Below, one piece after another: positions 27,341 to 36,358 of a stretch of 64,000 nucleotides of DNA. Source of the DNA: Vibrio diabolicus (GTDB lineage Bacteria > Pseudomonadota > Gammaproteobacteria > Enterobacterales > Vibrionaceae); contig CCKK01000020.1 in the NCBI GenBank assembly GCA_001048675.1, positions 310,001 through 374,000 of the forward strand. The letters are read 5' to 3'. How positions within the stretch are numbered: position 1 is the first letter of the stretch; every line of letters begins with the position of its first letter. Position numbers and translations under genes: made by a program. Under the pieces are notes generated by a model. That model was not told the DNA's origin and searched no databases. It was given only the letters and a program-made list of their open reading frames with translations.

Positions 27341-29616
27341 TGCAATATCAAGTGCTTACCGTAGGTAATCCTAATAGTGGTAAAACGACGCTATTTAATG
27401 GTTTGACTGGCGCAAAACAGCAAGTTGGTAACTGGGCAGGCGTCACCGTTGAAAAGAAAACGGGACAATTCAAACATGCGGGTGACGAGTTTTTGCTCAC
27501 TGACCTCCCTGGCATTTACTCGTTAGACAGTGGTAATGATAGCAATAGTATTGACGAATCCATTGCATCGCGTGCGGTTCTAACTCATCCTGCTGATCTC
27601 ATTATCAACGTGGTTGATGCCACGAGTTTAGAGCGCAGCTTATATATGACGTTGCAACTTCGCGAACTTGGCCGTCCTATGATTGTTGTTCTCAACAAAA
27701 TGGATGCGCTAAAACGTGAACGTCAAATGATTAACGTTTCAGAGCTTGAGAAAACGTTAGGTTGTCCTGTAGTAAGTTTATCTGCAACCAATAAAACTCA
27801 AGTTGCAGAGTTTAAAGAAAAACTTCATAAGTCCATCGTTCAAGGGGTCGCGCTTAAAGAGCTATCTTTGCATTACGGTGAAAAGATGGAGTCGGCGATT
27901 CAAACTGTTTCCGCACTTTTTAACGATCAAACCGTCGCCCATCGTGCATTAGCGATTCGTGCGCTTGAAAAAGACACGATGGTTCTCAATAGCCTTTCCG
28001 ATATTGATAGAAGCAAAGTATTGGAAGTCATTGCGACTTTAGACTTGGATATCGATTTGCATGTCGCGGATACCAAGTACACATACCTGCATGAACAGTG
28101 TAAAAAAGTTCGCCGAAGCGAAGGCAAATTAAGCCGTAGCGTGACTGAAAAACTCGACCAGTTTATTTTGAACAAGTGGATTGGGATCCCATTCTTCTTT
28201 GTGGTTATGTACTTGATGTTTATGTTCTCGATTAACATCGGTAGTGCATTTATCGACTTTTTTGACATTGGTGTAGGCGCATTGCTGGTTGATGGTGGAC
28301 ACCACTTATTAGATGGTCACCTCCCCGTATGGCTAGTTACGGTGATTGCTGATGGTTTAGGCGGCGGTATTCAAACAGTTGCGACCTTTATCCCGGTCAT
28401 AGCGTGTTTGTACTTATTCCTTGCTGTGCTTGAGAGCTCGGGTTACATGGCACGCGCTGCGTTTGTGCTTGATAAAGTGATGCAGAAAATCGGCTTGCCG
28501 GGTAAAGCGTTTGTCCCTTTGGTTCTTGGTTTTGGCTGTAACGTTCCGTCGATCATGGCAACGCGCACGCTAGACCAAGAGCGTGAGCGCAAGTTGGCTG
28601 CGTCGATGGCACCGTTTATGTCATGTGGTGCTCGCTTACCTGTGTACGCTTTATTTGCTGCCGCTTTCTTCCCAGGCTCTGGTCAAAACATTGTGTTTGC
28701 ACTTTACCTACTTGGTATTGTCGCCGCGGTGTTTACCGGTTTGTTCCTCAAGCACACGCTGTATCCTGGCAGCAGTGATAGCTTGGTGATGGAAATGCCT
28801 GACTATGAGCTTCCGACATTGCAGAACGTCGTGATCAAAACTTGGCAAAAACTTAAGCGGTTTGTATTGGGTGCAGGTAAAACCATCGTTGTGGTTGTTG
28901 CTATCTTGAGCTTCCTCAACTCGCTAGGAACTGACGGTACATTCGGTAATGAAGACAGTGATAAATCGGTTCTATCAAAAGCCGCTCAGGTTGTGACGCC
29001 AGTGTTTGCACCAATTGGTATTCAAAAGGATAACTGGCCAGCAACGGTTGGTATTATTACTGGTATCTTCGCGAAAGAGGCAGTCGTGGGCACATTGAAC
29101 AGCTTATATACTACGCCAACCGATGGAGAGGATGCAGAATTTGATCTTATGGGTAGCCTAGAAGAAGCGGTGATGAGCATTCCTGAAAACCTAGCAGGGC
29201 TGAGCTATTCTGATCCTCTGGGGATTGACGTCGGTGATTTAGCAGATTCTCATGCAGTCGCAGAGGAGCAAGAAATTGATGAATCGATCTTTGGTAACAT
29301 AAAAGAGAAATTTGTTTCTGGTCATGCTGCTTTTGCGTACCTAATTTTTATCTTACTTTACACTCCTTGTGTGGCTGCGATGGGTGCCTATGTTCGAGAA
29401 TTCGGCAATAACTTTGCGCGCTTTATAGCGGTATGGACAATGGGGCTCGCGTACTTGAGTGCGACTTTCTATCATCAGCTTATGCATTTCGCTGATAGCC
29501 CTATCACCAGCGGCGTTTGGATTGCCGCAATTATTGCGATTTTCTTTGGCACGTACCGCGTTTTCATGCGCGTAGGCAAGAAACATCAAGGCGAGTTTGA
29601 GGCGCAAGTCGTATGA
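27340..29616 (+). CDS. feoB: Ferrous iron transporter FeoB
   Basis: FeoB is the inner-membrane ferrous iron permease with an N-terminal GTPase. It has 758 residues. The G domain shows G1 GNPNSGKTT (about 8-16), G3 DLPGIYSL and G4 NKMD. A helical GDI-like region follows to about residue 275. The membrane part contains two Gate repeats, with Cys-containing motifs GFGCNVPSIMATRTL and APFMSCGARLPVYALF, and a late YTPCVAAMGAYVREFG. It overlaps feoC by four bases (ATGA), so the three genes are translated as a coupled unit. Confidence 0.97.
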   Translation: MQYQVLTVGNPNSGKTTLFNGLTGAKQQVGNWAGVTVEKKTGQFKHAGDEFLLTDLPGIYSLDSGNDSNSIDESIASRAVLTHPADLIINVVDATSLERSLYMTLQLRELGRPMIVVLNKMDALKRERQMINVSELEKTLGCPVVSLSATNKTQVAEFKEKLHKSIVQGVALKELSLHYGEKMESAIQTVSALFNDQTVAHRALAIRALEKDTMVLNSLSDIDRSKVLEVIATLDLDIDLHVADTKYTYLHEQCKKVRRSEGKLSRSVTEKLDQFILNKWIGIPFFFVVMYLMFMFSINIGSAFIDFFDIGVGALLVDGGHHLLDGHLPVWLVTVIADGLGGGIQTVATFIPVIACLYLFLAVLESSGYMARAAFVLDKVMQKIGLPGKAFVPLVLGFGCNVPSIMATRTLDQERERKLAASMAPFMSCGARLPVYALFAAAFFPGSGQNIVFALYLLGIVAAVFTGLFLKHTLYPGSSDSLVMEMPDYELPTLQNVVIKTWQKLKRFVLGAGKTIVVVVAILSFLNSLGTDGTFGNEDSDKSVLSKAAQVVTPVFAPIGIQKDNWPATVGIITGIFAKEAVVGTLNSLYTTPTDGEDAEFDLMGSLEEAVMSIPENLAGLSYSDPLGIDVGDLADSHAVAEEQEIDESIFGNIKEKFVSGHAAFAYLIFILLYTPCVAAMGAYVREFGNNFARFIAVWTMGLAYLSATFYHQLMHFADSPITSGVWIAAIIAIFFGTYRVFMRVGKKHQGEFEAQVV

Positions 29617-29843
29617 TTTTAAAAGAGCTTTATCAATATATTGCCGAAAAAGGAACGGTTTCCCAATCTGAGCTAGCAAAACAGTTCGGAATGAGTGAAG
29701 ACGGTGCAGACGCCATGTTAAGTGTATGGATTAACAAAGGTCGTATTTCTCGCTTGGTAGATACAAATAAAGCTCATCATATAACGCGAATACGCTATGC
29801 AGTCACAAAGCACGATGGTTTGTCACTTACCGTAACCATGTAG
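29613..29843 (+). CDS. feoC: FeoC-like winged-helix protein
   Basis: This is a 76-residue small protein with a winged-helix N-terminus (MILKELYQYIAEKGTVSQSELAKQ). The family assists or regulates FeoB. The enterobacterial members carry four Cys that bind an iron-sulfur cluster. This protein contains no Cys at all, as I recall for vibrio FeoC, so cluster sensing is not possible here. It is the last gene of the operon and is followed by a strong terminator. Confidence 0.9.
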   Translation: MILKELYQYIAEKGTVSQSELAKQFGMSEDGADAMLSVWINKGRISRLVDTNKAHHITRIRYAVTKHDGLSLTVTM

Positions 29844-29874
29844 TAAGAGCAATGAACCATCGCGCAAAAACAAC

Positions 29875-29905
29875 AAAGCCGCATCAGCAATGATGCGGCT
29901 TTTTA
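29875..29905. terminator. Bidirectional terminator between feoC and the HIT gene
   Basis: Arms AAAGCCGCATCA and TGATGCGGCTTT surround GCAA and are followed by T residues. The two adjoining genes converge on it. Confidence 0.92.
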
Positions 29906-29936
29906 CTTTCTGCCTGAATTAAAAGTTATATAACGG

Positions 29937-30365
29937 TTACGCTTTACGGAAGATAGAGCTTAACGACAACACATTACGAATTCGGTTAAGAATCTCTTCT
30001 TGTTCTTCGTCAGTACGAAACTCACCTTTGGTGTTACCCCAAACTGGTCCCGGCCATGCCATATCGTCTTTAAAGCGAGCAACATGGTGAATGTGCAGCT
30101 GTGGCACCATGTTACCTAGGGCACCAAGGTTTAACTTGTCTGGGCGGAATGTCGCTTCGAGTGCTTGGCTTACCGCTTGAGATTCGAGCAAAAACTGTTG
30201 TTGCTCTTGCATTGGCAAGTGGTGTAGCTCTTTCAAATTTTCGCGTTTAGGCACCAAGATAACCCATGGCACAGCATTATCTTTATGAAGAAGAGCGACG
30301 CAAAGTGGGAAGTGACCAATCACCGAAGTGTCTTTTGCCAATTGAGGATGAAGTTCAAAACTCAT
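29937..30365 (-). CDS. HIT family nucleotide-binding protein
   Basis: This is a 142-residue histidine-triad protein of the dinucleoside polyphosphate hydrolase-like group. The catalytic HxHxHxx core appears as LHIHHVARF near residues 90-98. The usual nucleotide-binding segment PWVILVPKRENLKELHHL lies at about 33-50. The length and C-terminal part fit proteobacterial HIT proteins rather than HinT. It is a single gene, convergent with feoC and separated from argS by argS's terminator. The substrate is unknown. Confidence 0.88.
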   Translation of the reverse strand: MSFELHPQLAKDTSVIGHFPLCVALLHKDNAVPWVILVPKRENLKELHHLPMQEQQQFLLESQAVSQALEATFRPDKLNLGALGNMVPQLHIHHVARFKDDMAWPGPVWGNTKGEFRTDEEQEEILNRIRNVLSLSSIFRKA

Positions 30366-30416
30366 TATTGCTGTCCGATTAATTTTTAGTTTGAATTAGT
30401 ATACGACAGATAAAAC

Positions 30417-30446
30417 AAAAGGTTGGCGCTTTCACGTCAACCTTTG
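30417..30446 (-). terminator. Terminator after argS
   Basis: On the minus strand AAAGGTTGACG and CGCCAACCTTTT pair around TGAAAG with one irregular position, then TGTTTTAT follows. It lies between the argS stop and the HIT gene. Confidence 0.75.
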
Positions 30447-30491
30447 TCATCATTTAGCTTGTGCTACTTAAGCTAACTACATAAAAGCGGA

Positions 30492-32225
30492 TTACATACG
30501 CTCTAGAGTATCGATACCTAGTAGAGACAGACCTTGCTTGATGGTCTTCGCTGTTAGCGCAGCTAGTTTCAGACGGCTTTGTTTCACTGCTTCGTCTTCA
30601 GCAACTAGGATAGGGCACGCTTCGTAGAAGCTAGAGAACTGACCTGCTAGTTCGAATAGGTAGCTACACATGATGTGTGGTTGGCCTTCGCGAGCAACAG
30701 ATTGAACCGCTTCTTCGAATTGCATAAGTTTAGCAATAAGTGCTTTCTCTTTCTCATCAGTGATTTTGATATCACCTTGGAGAGCATCCATAGCAACACC
30801 AGCTTTAGCGAAAATTGAAGCTACACGAGTGTATGCATATTGCATGTATGGTGCTGTGTTGCCTTCAAACGCTAACATGTTGTCCCAATCGAACACGTAG
30901 TCAGTCGTACGGTGTTTAGATAAGTCAGAGTATTTAACCGCTGCCATTGCAACTGTTTTAGAGATCTTCTCTTTTTCTTCCGCATCTAGTTCAGGGTTTT
31001 TAGATTCGATCAGCTGTGCTGCGCGAACTTCTGCTTCATCCAGAAGATCTGCCAAACGAACGGTACCACCCGCACGAGTCTTGAATGGCTTTCCGTCTTT
31101 ACCCAGCATCATGCCGAACGCGTGGTGCTCAAGAGATACAGACTCAGGCACATAGCCCGCTTTACGAACAATCGTCCAAGCTTGCATTAGGTGCTGGTGT
31201 TGACGTGAGTCGATGAAGTAAAGCACACGGTCTGCGCTTAGCTCTTCATAACGATATTTTGCACATGCGATATCTGTTGTTGTGTATAGGAAACCGCCAT
31301 CGCGTTTTTGAACGATAACGCCCATTGGTTCGCCATCTTTGTTCTTGTATTCATCTAGGAATACAACTTGCGCGCCATCATCTTCAACGGCAAGACCTTG
31401 TTCTTTTAGGTCTGCAACGATCTTAGGAAGCATGTCGTTGTACATGCTTTCGCCCATTACGTCGTCACGAGTCAGTGACACGTTTAGACGGTCGTAGTTG
31501 CGCTGGTTTTGGATCATGGTTACATCAACGAGTTTTTTCCACATTTCTGCACAGTACTCGTCACCGCTTTGCAGTCTTACCACGTAGTTTCGCGCCTTTA
31601 CTGCGAACTCTTCATCTTCATCGTATAGCTTTTTCGATTCGCGGTAGAAGCCTTCAAGGTCCGCAAGTTCCATAGAAACTTCGCCAGACTCTTGTTGTAC
31701 ACGCTCAAGGTTTGCGATAAGCATACCGAACTGAGTACCCCAGTCACCGATGTGGTTCGCGCGGATCACTTTGTGACCTAAGAACTCAAGCGTACGTACT
31801 ACCGCATCACCGATGATGGTTGAACGCAGGTGACCTACGTGCATTTCTTTTGCTACGTTTGGTGCAGAGTAGTCGGCAACGATGGTTTGCGCTTCTTCTT
31901 TAGCTACGCCAAGACGTTCGTCTGCTAGCGCCGCGTCGGCTTGTTTCGCAAGGAACTCTTCGCTTAGGAAAATGTTGATGAAACCAGGGCCAGCGATTTC
32001 TGTTTTGCTCGCAATACCATCTAGGTCTAGAACATCCAGTACTTTCTGTGCAAATTCTCGAGGGTTAGTACCCAGTTTTTTAGCAACGCCCATTACGCCG
32101 TTTGCTTGGTAATCACCAAATTGTGGCTTTGCTGATTGGCGAACGGCTGCAGGACTGCCTGCAGGTGCGCCAGCGGCTTCTAGAGCCTGAGATACTTTGT
32201 CATTAATAAGTGCTTGGATATTCAC
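30492..32225 (-). CDS. argS: Arginine--tRNA ligase
   Basis: ArgS charges tRNA-Arg with arginine. I choose GTG 32225 ([11 protein letters not shown], matching the E. coli N-terminus), behind AAGGA with seven bases of spacing. An ATG five codons upstream lies inside the ribosome binding region. This gives 577 residues. The class I HIGH box is HVGHLRST near residue 125. The KMSK loop is replaced by the Gly/Lys-rich [13 protein letters not shown], as is usual for ArgRS. The C-terminal anticodon-binding helices include [13 protein letters not shown]. The gene is divergent from yecM. Confidence 0.96.
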   Translation of the reverse strand: MNIQALINDKVSQALEAAGAPAGSPAAVRQSAKPQFGDYQANGVMGVAKKLGTNPREFAQKVLDVLDLDGIASKTEIAGPGFINIFLSEEFLAKQADAALADERLGVAKEEAQTIVADYSAPNVAKEMHVGHLRSTIIGDAVVRTLEFLGHKVIRANHIGDWGTQFGMLIANLERVQQESGEVSMELADLEGFYRESKKLYDEDEEFAVKARNYVVRLQSGDEYCAEMWKKLVDVTMIQNQRNYDRLNVSLTRDDVMGESMYNDMLPKIVADLKEQGLAVEDDGAQVVFLDEYKNKDGEPMGVIVQKRDGGFLYTTTDIACAKYRYEELSADRVLYFIDSRQHQHLMQAWTIVRKAGYVPESVSLEHHAFGMMLGKDGKPFKTRAGGTVRLADLLDEAEVRAAQLIESKNPELDAEEKEKISKTVAMAAVKYSDLSKHRTTDYVFDWDNMLAFEGNTAPYMQYAYTRVASIFAKAGVAMDALQGDIKITDEKEKALIAKLMQFEEAVQSVAREGQPHIMCSYLFELAGQFSSFYEACPILVAEDEAVKQSRLKLAALTAKTIKQGLSLLGIDTLERM

Positions 32226-32445
32226 ACGCGTTTCCTTCAATTCAAGGACAAAGAACTCGGCAATATGTACGCCGAGCTCTGTTAGAGTTCACAAAAATGG
32301 GGCTAATCATAACAACTTTATTGCTTTTCATACAGAGATGAATAGGCGAAATTTTTACTTTTTCGATTGAATGGAAATGTGGCTCAGTTTGCGTTTACTA
32401 TTGCGCTCAAAGTAATGAGATAAATCGCCCCATAAGAGACCCACA

Positions 32446-33042
32446 ATGACGACTCAACTAGTTGAAAAGCGCCTAACGCCTGAATTGATGATCCAAGATC
32501 TGGACGCATTTATGGCGAAGATTGAAGAGCTTGCAACCCTGTTAAAACTGGACCTGAGCTTTGCTCAAGCTGACCATATTGCGCTGCGTATTAATGATAC
32601 TGAAACAGCGAAAGCCGCGCATGAAGCATGGAATCAATACGGTAAGGTGATTTCACAAGCGAAAATAAACGGTCGCCCAATCATCGTTATCGAATTCGAT
32701 AAAGCGTTGGAAAGCCGTGGCTGGAAGATTGAGTGTCTGGAGCTGCCATACCCTGCAGAAGGCAAAATCTACCCAAATGAATGCTGGGAACATGTGGAGT
32801 TTGTGATTCCGTCTCATGCCGAAACCGCAGATGAGTTTCTTGCTGATTTGAAACACACTTACCCAGCGTTTGGCGCGCGTTTTGATGAGTTAAAAGAGCT
32901 GGGTGTGAAGATCAAATTGTCGAGCCCGAAAGGGGAAGGCGAACGCTTGAACAACCCAACCGTGGCGTTTAAGTACCAAGGCATTTGTATCAAGCTGCAC
33001 CCGCATTCACTTAAGCGTATTGTGGAGTCTGAACAGGCGTAA
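32446..33042 (+). CDS. yecM: VOC-superfamily protein YecM
   Basis: YecM is a conserved protein of the vicinal-oxygen-chelate fold with a predicted metal site and unknown reaction. The 198 residues align well by eye with E. coli YecM. The shared blocks are ADHIALRIN (near 45), NGRPIIVIEFD, a WEHVEFVIP stretch near 110 that carries metal-ligand type His/Glu, and SSPKGEGERLNNPT. The argS-yecM divergent pairing is also as in enterobacteria. Confidence 0.9.
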   Translation: MTTQLVEKRLTPELMIQDLDAFMAKIEELATLLKLDLSFAQADHIALRINDTETAKAAHEAWNQYGKVISQAKINGRPIIVIEFDKALESRGWKIECLELPYPAEGKIYPNECWEHVEFVIPSHAETADEFLADLKHTYPAFGARFDELKELGVKIKLSSPKGEGERLNNPTVAFKYQGICIKLHPHSLKRIVESEQA

Positions 33043-33078
33043 AACGCTAGAGTGAAATTTCTGAGTTGCGAGAGGTAA

Positions 33079-33100
33079 AAAGGGAGCCGAGGCTCCCTTT
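33079..33100. terminator. Bidirectional terminator between yecM and the lipoprotein gene
   Basis: A perfect AAAGGGAGCC/GGCTCCCTTT stem with a two-base spacer (a slightly larger loop once inner pairs open) lies between convergent genes. Confidence 0.85.
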
Positions 33101-33113
33101 CGTAAGCGAATCA

Positions 33114-33482
33114 CTATTTAGCCAGTGACTTGCTTTTTGGGTTGGTAATGGAAAGTTTTTTGCCTTTCAACTCTTCATCTAGAGTTAGTGTGAAAGTCTT
33201 TGGAAACGGCATTCGTTTACAATGATCCACTTTGTTCCTGACGATTGTGAGTAGGGCTTCCGTTGAAGAGTTTTGCTCTATTTTTAAGCTAAAGTCATCG
33301 TTCTTACTGCAGCCATTAGACTCGGCGATAAATGAAATTTGACTATCGCTAGCTTGGTACGCTTCTACCATGATTGCTTGGTGTTCAGACTCTTGACCTT
33401 GCTGCAATTCTGTATTTGCCGAGCAAGCGACTAAGCTGATTGAGCTCAAACCAAGCAGCATTGTTTTGAGTATATATTGCAT
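33114..33482 (-). CDS. Small putative lipoprotein, unknown function
   Basis: This is a 122-residue protein with a signal peptide and lipobox (LSSISLVAC, lipidated Cys near residue 20). No family was recognised. The mature part has two further Cys (NGC and HCKRM) that could form a disulfide, and a basic C-terminus (KSKSLAK). It is encoded four bases downstream of the secreted protease gene on the same strand, so the two are probably cotranscribed. The context suggests a periplasmic or envelope partner or inhibitor of the protease; that is inference. Confidence 0.6.
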   Translation of the reverse strand: MQYILKTMLLGLSSISLVACSANTELQQGQESEHQAIMVEAYQASDSQISFIAESNGCSKNDDFSLKIEQNSSTEALLTIVRNKVDHCKRMPFPKTFTLTLDEELKGKKLSITNPKSKSLAK

Positions 33483-33486
33483 CTTG

Positions 33487-35103
33487 TTATCCTTTTTTGC
33501 GACGCAGGAAAGGACCTGCAGCTAGCAACATTAATAGGCTAATTGAGAGGCTGCCGCCTGAACTCGATGTTTTTGTTACGCTGCTCTCGCTAGTGTTATC
33601 TGAACTAACTGACATCTTGATATTGCGAATATACGCTTGCGCGTTGTAACCACCGCTAAACTCGTAGTTTTTCAGATAAGCAAAAGTAACCGTGTTTGAC
33701 TTCCGGTAAAGATCGATAGAAAGTTCATTGTACTCAAGAAGCTGGCGAGTGTAGTCATACTCTTGGCCATTGACGTAAACGACAAAAACATCGAAACCAT
33801 CTGACAAGACTTTAAAGTCCATTGATAGTTTGCCTTTTGGAAGATCGGTTAAATGCAAGATGGATGCACCAGTAGACATTCCCATTTCTGCTGATTGAAG
33901 TTCACCATTTTCAGCGGTCCAAGCGTGTTCATTGGTGTACACGTTTGCGCCAGCTAGCGTAACGGCACTGCTCAATGAGCTGCTTGCTTTATCAATACCA
34001 CTATATATTAAGGTAGTCGAAAGTTTAGATAGTTTCGGATGATCAGTAGAGACTTCAATCGTTTCAACTGAGTGCGAGTAGCTTGGGTAGTAGCCTACCG
34101 TAATTTGACAGCTCTGAGATGGTGCCAGTGTCGCCGTACAGGTATTTTTGGCGAGGCTGATTCCGCTTGTTAGGGTAACGCCCGTGATGTTGATTGGCGT
34201 ATTCACCTCATCATTACGAATAGTAAAGGTCTCTTGCTGCGCTTTTCGCTCAACGAAATGAAGATCTCGATACTGAGTGTAGCTGATAGTATTACGATGA
34301 CTATCTATCCAGCCGTTGTGCTGAAAATGAGCGACGTTTGCGTAAACACCATAAGCATTTGGTTGAGCACATCCATCACCCCAACTGACCACCCCTAATA
34401 ATTTGTTGATGCCGTTATCGTCAACGATGAGCGGACCGCCGCTATCTCCTTGGCAGCTATCTTTACCTCCCCAATAGTATCCGGCGCAAATGCCGTCATC
34501 TGATACATTAGAGTAGTTTCCTGGTAGGTTTTGGCAGGTAGCTCGATCTACGTATTCCAAATCTACTTGTTGTAAAACGGTTGGGTATATTCTGTCTGTC
34601 GTGGACGTATTTCCCCATCCAGCCACATGCAACTTGTCTCCCACACGTACGCTATCTAAAAGTTCTGGCGTTGCCAGATCAATAGTTGCGCTATCGACAT
34701 TGCGTTCTAATTCGATAAGAGCGATGTCATTGTTCGTTGTATTACTGTTATATGCAGTATGCGAGTAGATATTGTTAACCGCGATGCGCTGCGCGTGAGA
34801 CTCGTTGTTTTGATCATAAAGACCAAGAGCGATATCAATATCGTCCGCATTAAGACCTTCCACACAGTGCGCAGCAGTTAATACGTATTTTCCACCAAGG
34901 AAACTACCGCCACAGAAGTGACCAATAGATGTTGGCTGTCCTTTACGGACCAGTGAAGCAATAAACTTCCAGTCGGAAGTATTAGCTGGCTCGCCGCCAA
35001 TAATGCGAGTGGATACATCATTCTGAACAGGCTTAAGAGTATCTGCGATTGTGGTTGCTGGCAAAGTCAGCCCAATCAGAAAAGCCACTAACGTTTTTTT
35101 CAT
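33487..35103 (-). CDS. Secreted trypsin-like serine protease with GlyGly-CTERM anchor
   Basis: This 538-residue protein has a Sec signal peptide (residues 1-20). A chymotrypsin-fold domain follows, beginning at the activation-type RIIGGEPA (about 33). The catalytic triad is in TAAHCVEG, NDIALIEL and DSCQGDSGGP. The Asp six residues before the Ser predicts cleavage after Arg or Lys. A beta-rich region of about 250 residues follows, then a C-terminal tail with SSSGGSLS, a hydrophobic helix and RRKKG: the GlyGly-CTERM sorting signal processed by rhombosortase. Vibrio Ves proteases exported by type II secretion have this layout. An upstream TATAAT lies within about 40 bases of the ATG on the minus strand. 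Confidence 0.92.
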   Translation of the reverse strand: MKKTLVAFLIGLTLPATTIADTLKPVQNDVSTRIIGGEPANTSDWKFIASLVRKGQPTSIGHFCGGSFLGGKYVLTAAHCVEGLNADDIDIALGLYDQNNESHAQRIAVNNIYSHTAYNSNTTNNDIALIELERNVDSATIDLATPELLDSVRVGDKLHVAGWGNTSTTDRIYPTVLQQVDLEYVDRATCQNLPGNYSNVSDDGICAGYYWGGKDSCQGDSGGPLIVDDNGINKLLGVVSWGDGCAQPNAYGVYANVAHFQHNGWIDSHRNTISYTQYRDLHFVERKAQQETFTIRNDEVNTPINITGVTLTSGISLAKNTCTATLAPSQSCQITVGYYPSYSHSVETIEVSTDHPKLSKLSTTLIYSGIDKASSSLSSAVTLAGANVYTNEHAWTAENGELQSAEMGMSTGASILHLTDLPKGKLSMDFKVLSDGFDVFVVYVNGQEYDYTRQLLEYNELSIDLYRKSNTVTFAYLKNYEFSGGYNAQAYIRNIKMSVSSDNTSESSVTKTSSSGGSLSISLLMLLAAGPFLRRKKG

Positions 35104-35252
35104 TTTAATTCCGTAATATTAACGTGGTTTATTATAAGGGGTCCAAATGATAAACGGAATCATTCTCTCAGTAAATAGTTGTAGTGAAATGAAAAATTAT
35201 AATATATCGGTTTAATTTTGATGGTTAGAGTCGGGGGATATCCCTGAAAAGA

Positions 35253-35280
35253 TGAAACCCGCCAAGTTGGACGGGTTTCA
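35253..35280 (-). terminator. Terminator after purU
   Basis: TGAAACCCG and CGGGTTTCA arms with a ten-base loop lie downstream of the purU stop. On the minus strand they are followed by ATCTTTTC. Confidence 0.7.
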
Positions 35281-35306
35281 TTCTCGTTGTAACTAGTGCG
35301 GAGGGA

Positions 35307-36140
35307 TTACAGGATCACTGTTTTATTTCCATAAACAAAGACGTGGTCGTTAATGACTTTATTCAAAGCTTTGCTCAACACATTCTTTTCTACATCGCGT
35401 CCCGCTTGTGCCATATCTTGGGCATTGAATGTATGGTCGACAGGAATTACGTCTTGCTTGATGATCGGCCCTTCATCTAAATCATTGGTCACGAAGTGTG
35501 CCGTTGCACCGATGATTTTCACACCGCGATCGTAAGCTTGTTGATATGGCTTCGCGCCAATAAAAGCAGGTAAGAAGCTGTGATGAATATTAATGATTTT
35601 GTGGTGGTATTTCTCAACAAATGTAGGCGTCAATACGCGCATGTATTTAGCTAACACCAAAAAATCAGCATCGTATTGGTCGATCACTTCTAGCATCTTC
35701 TGCTCGTGTTCTTCACGGCTAAGGTTTTCATGGGTCACGTGGTGGTAAGGAATGTCGAAGCGCTCGGTGAGAGTTTGAAGTTTGTCGTAATTCCCCACCA
35801 CAGCGGCGATCTCAACATCTAGGCTTCCATCGTAGGTTTTCATCAGAATATCGCCTAAACAATGCGCTTCTTTTGTGACGAGAATGACGATGCGCTTACG
35901 GCGAGAGCCAACCAATTTACGCTTAGCGCCTTGCGGGAGTGCTTGGTCCAAATCGGCAAGAAACGTTTGATCGTTGAAGTATCCCTCCAACTCCGTTCTC
36001 ATGAAAAAGTGGCCACTGGTATTATCAACAAATTCGTTATTGTGAACGATGTTGAGTTGGTGCTTGTAACAGATATTAGTGATTTTCGAGATGAGACCCG
36101 GGGCGTCAGAACAGTGGGTCAACAGTGTTTTCTTTTCCAT
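35307..36140 (-). CDS. purU: Formyltetrahydrofolate deformylase
   Basis: PurU hydrolyses 10-formyl-THF to formate and THF, supplying formate for PurT and balancing one-carbon pools. It has 277 residues. An N-terminal ACT domain (about 1-80) starts TLLTHCSDAPGLISKI. The formyltransferase-like domain carries the catalytic Asn/His in NIHHSFLPAFIGAKPY and the Asp in NDLDEGPIIKQD. It is a single gene divergent from yoaA. Confidence 0.95.
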   Translation of the reverse strand: MEKKTLLTHCSDAPGLISKITNICYKHQLNIVHNNEFVDNTSGHFFMRTELEGYFNDQTFLADLDQALPQGAKRKLVGSRRKRIVILVTKEAHCLGDILMKTYDGSLDVEIAAVVGNYDKLQTLTERFDIPYHHVTHENLSREEHEQKMLEVIDQYDADFLVLAKYMRVLTPTFVEKYHHKIINIHHSFLPAFIGAKPYQQAYDRGVKIIGATAHFVTNDLDEGPIIKQDVIPVDHTFNAQDMAQAGRDVEKNVLSKALNKVINDHVFVYGNKTVIL

Positions 36141-36358
36141 AAATCAGGTACTTCCATGCATTAATATTTTAGCGTACGAATTTGTTATTATTCCCTGGCG
36201 GGTGTAACTGTACTGCCATGTTTCACCATAAATAATCTATTCTTACGTTGGTTTCAACAAAATATCCGTGTGTCGCCGCAAGCTGGTCAGATTGTGGGCT
36301 GATGTCACTCCTATTCCTCTGATATACTCTCGATAATTTTTCAAACTCAATACCAAGC

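Noticed and set aside
36141..36358. LexA (SOS) box upstream of yoaA
   Set aside because: A CTGT occurs in CTGTACTGCCATG, but there is no matching CAG half with correct spacing.
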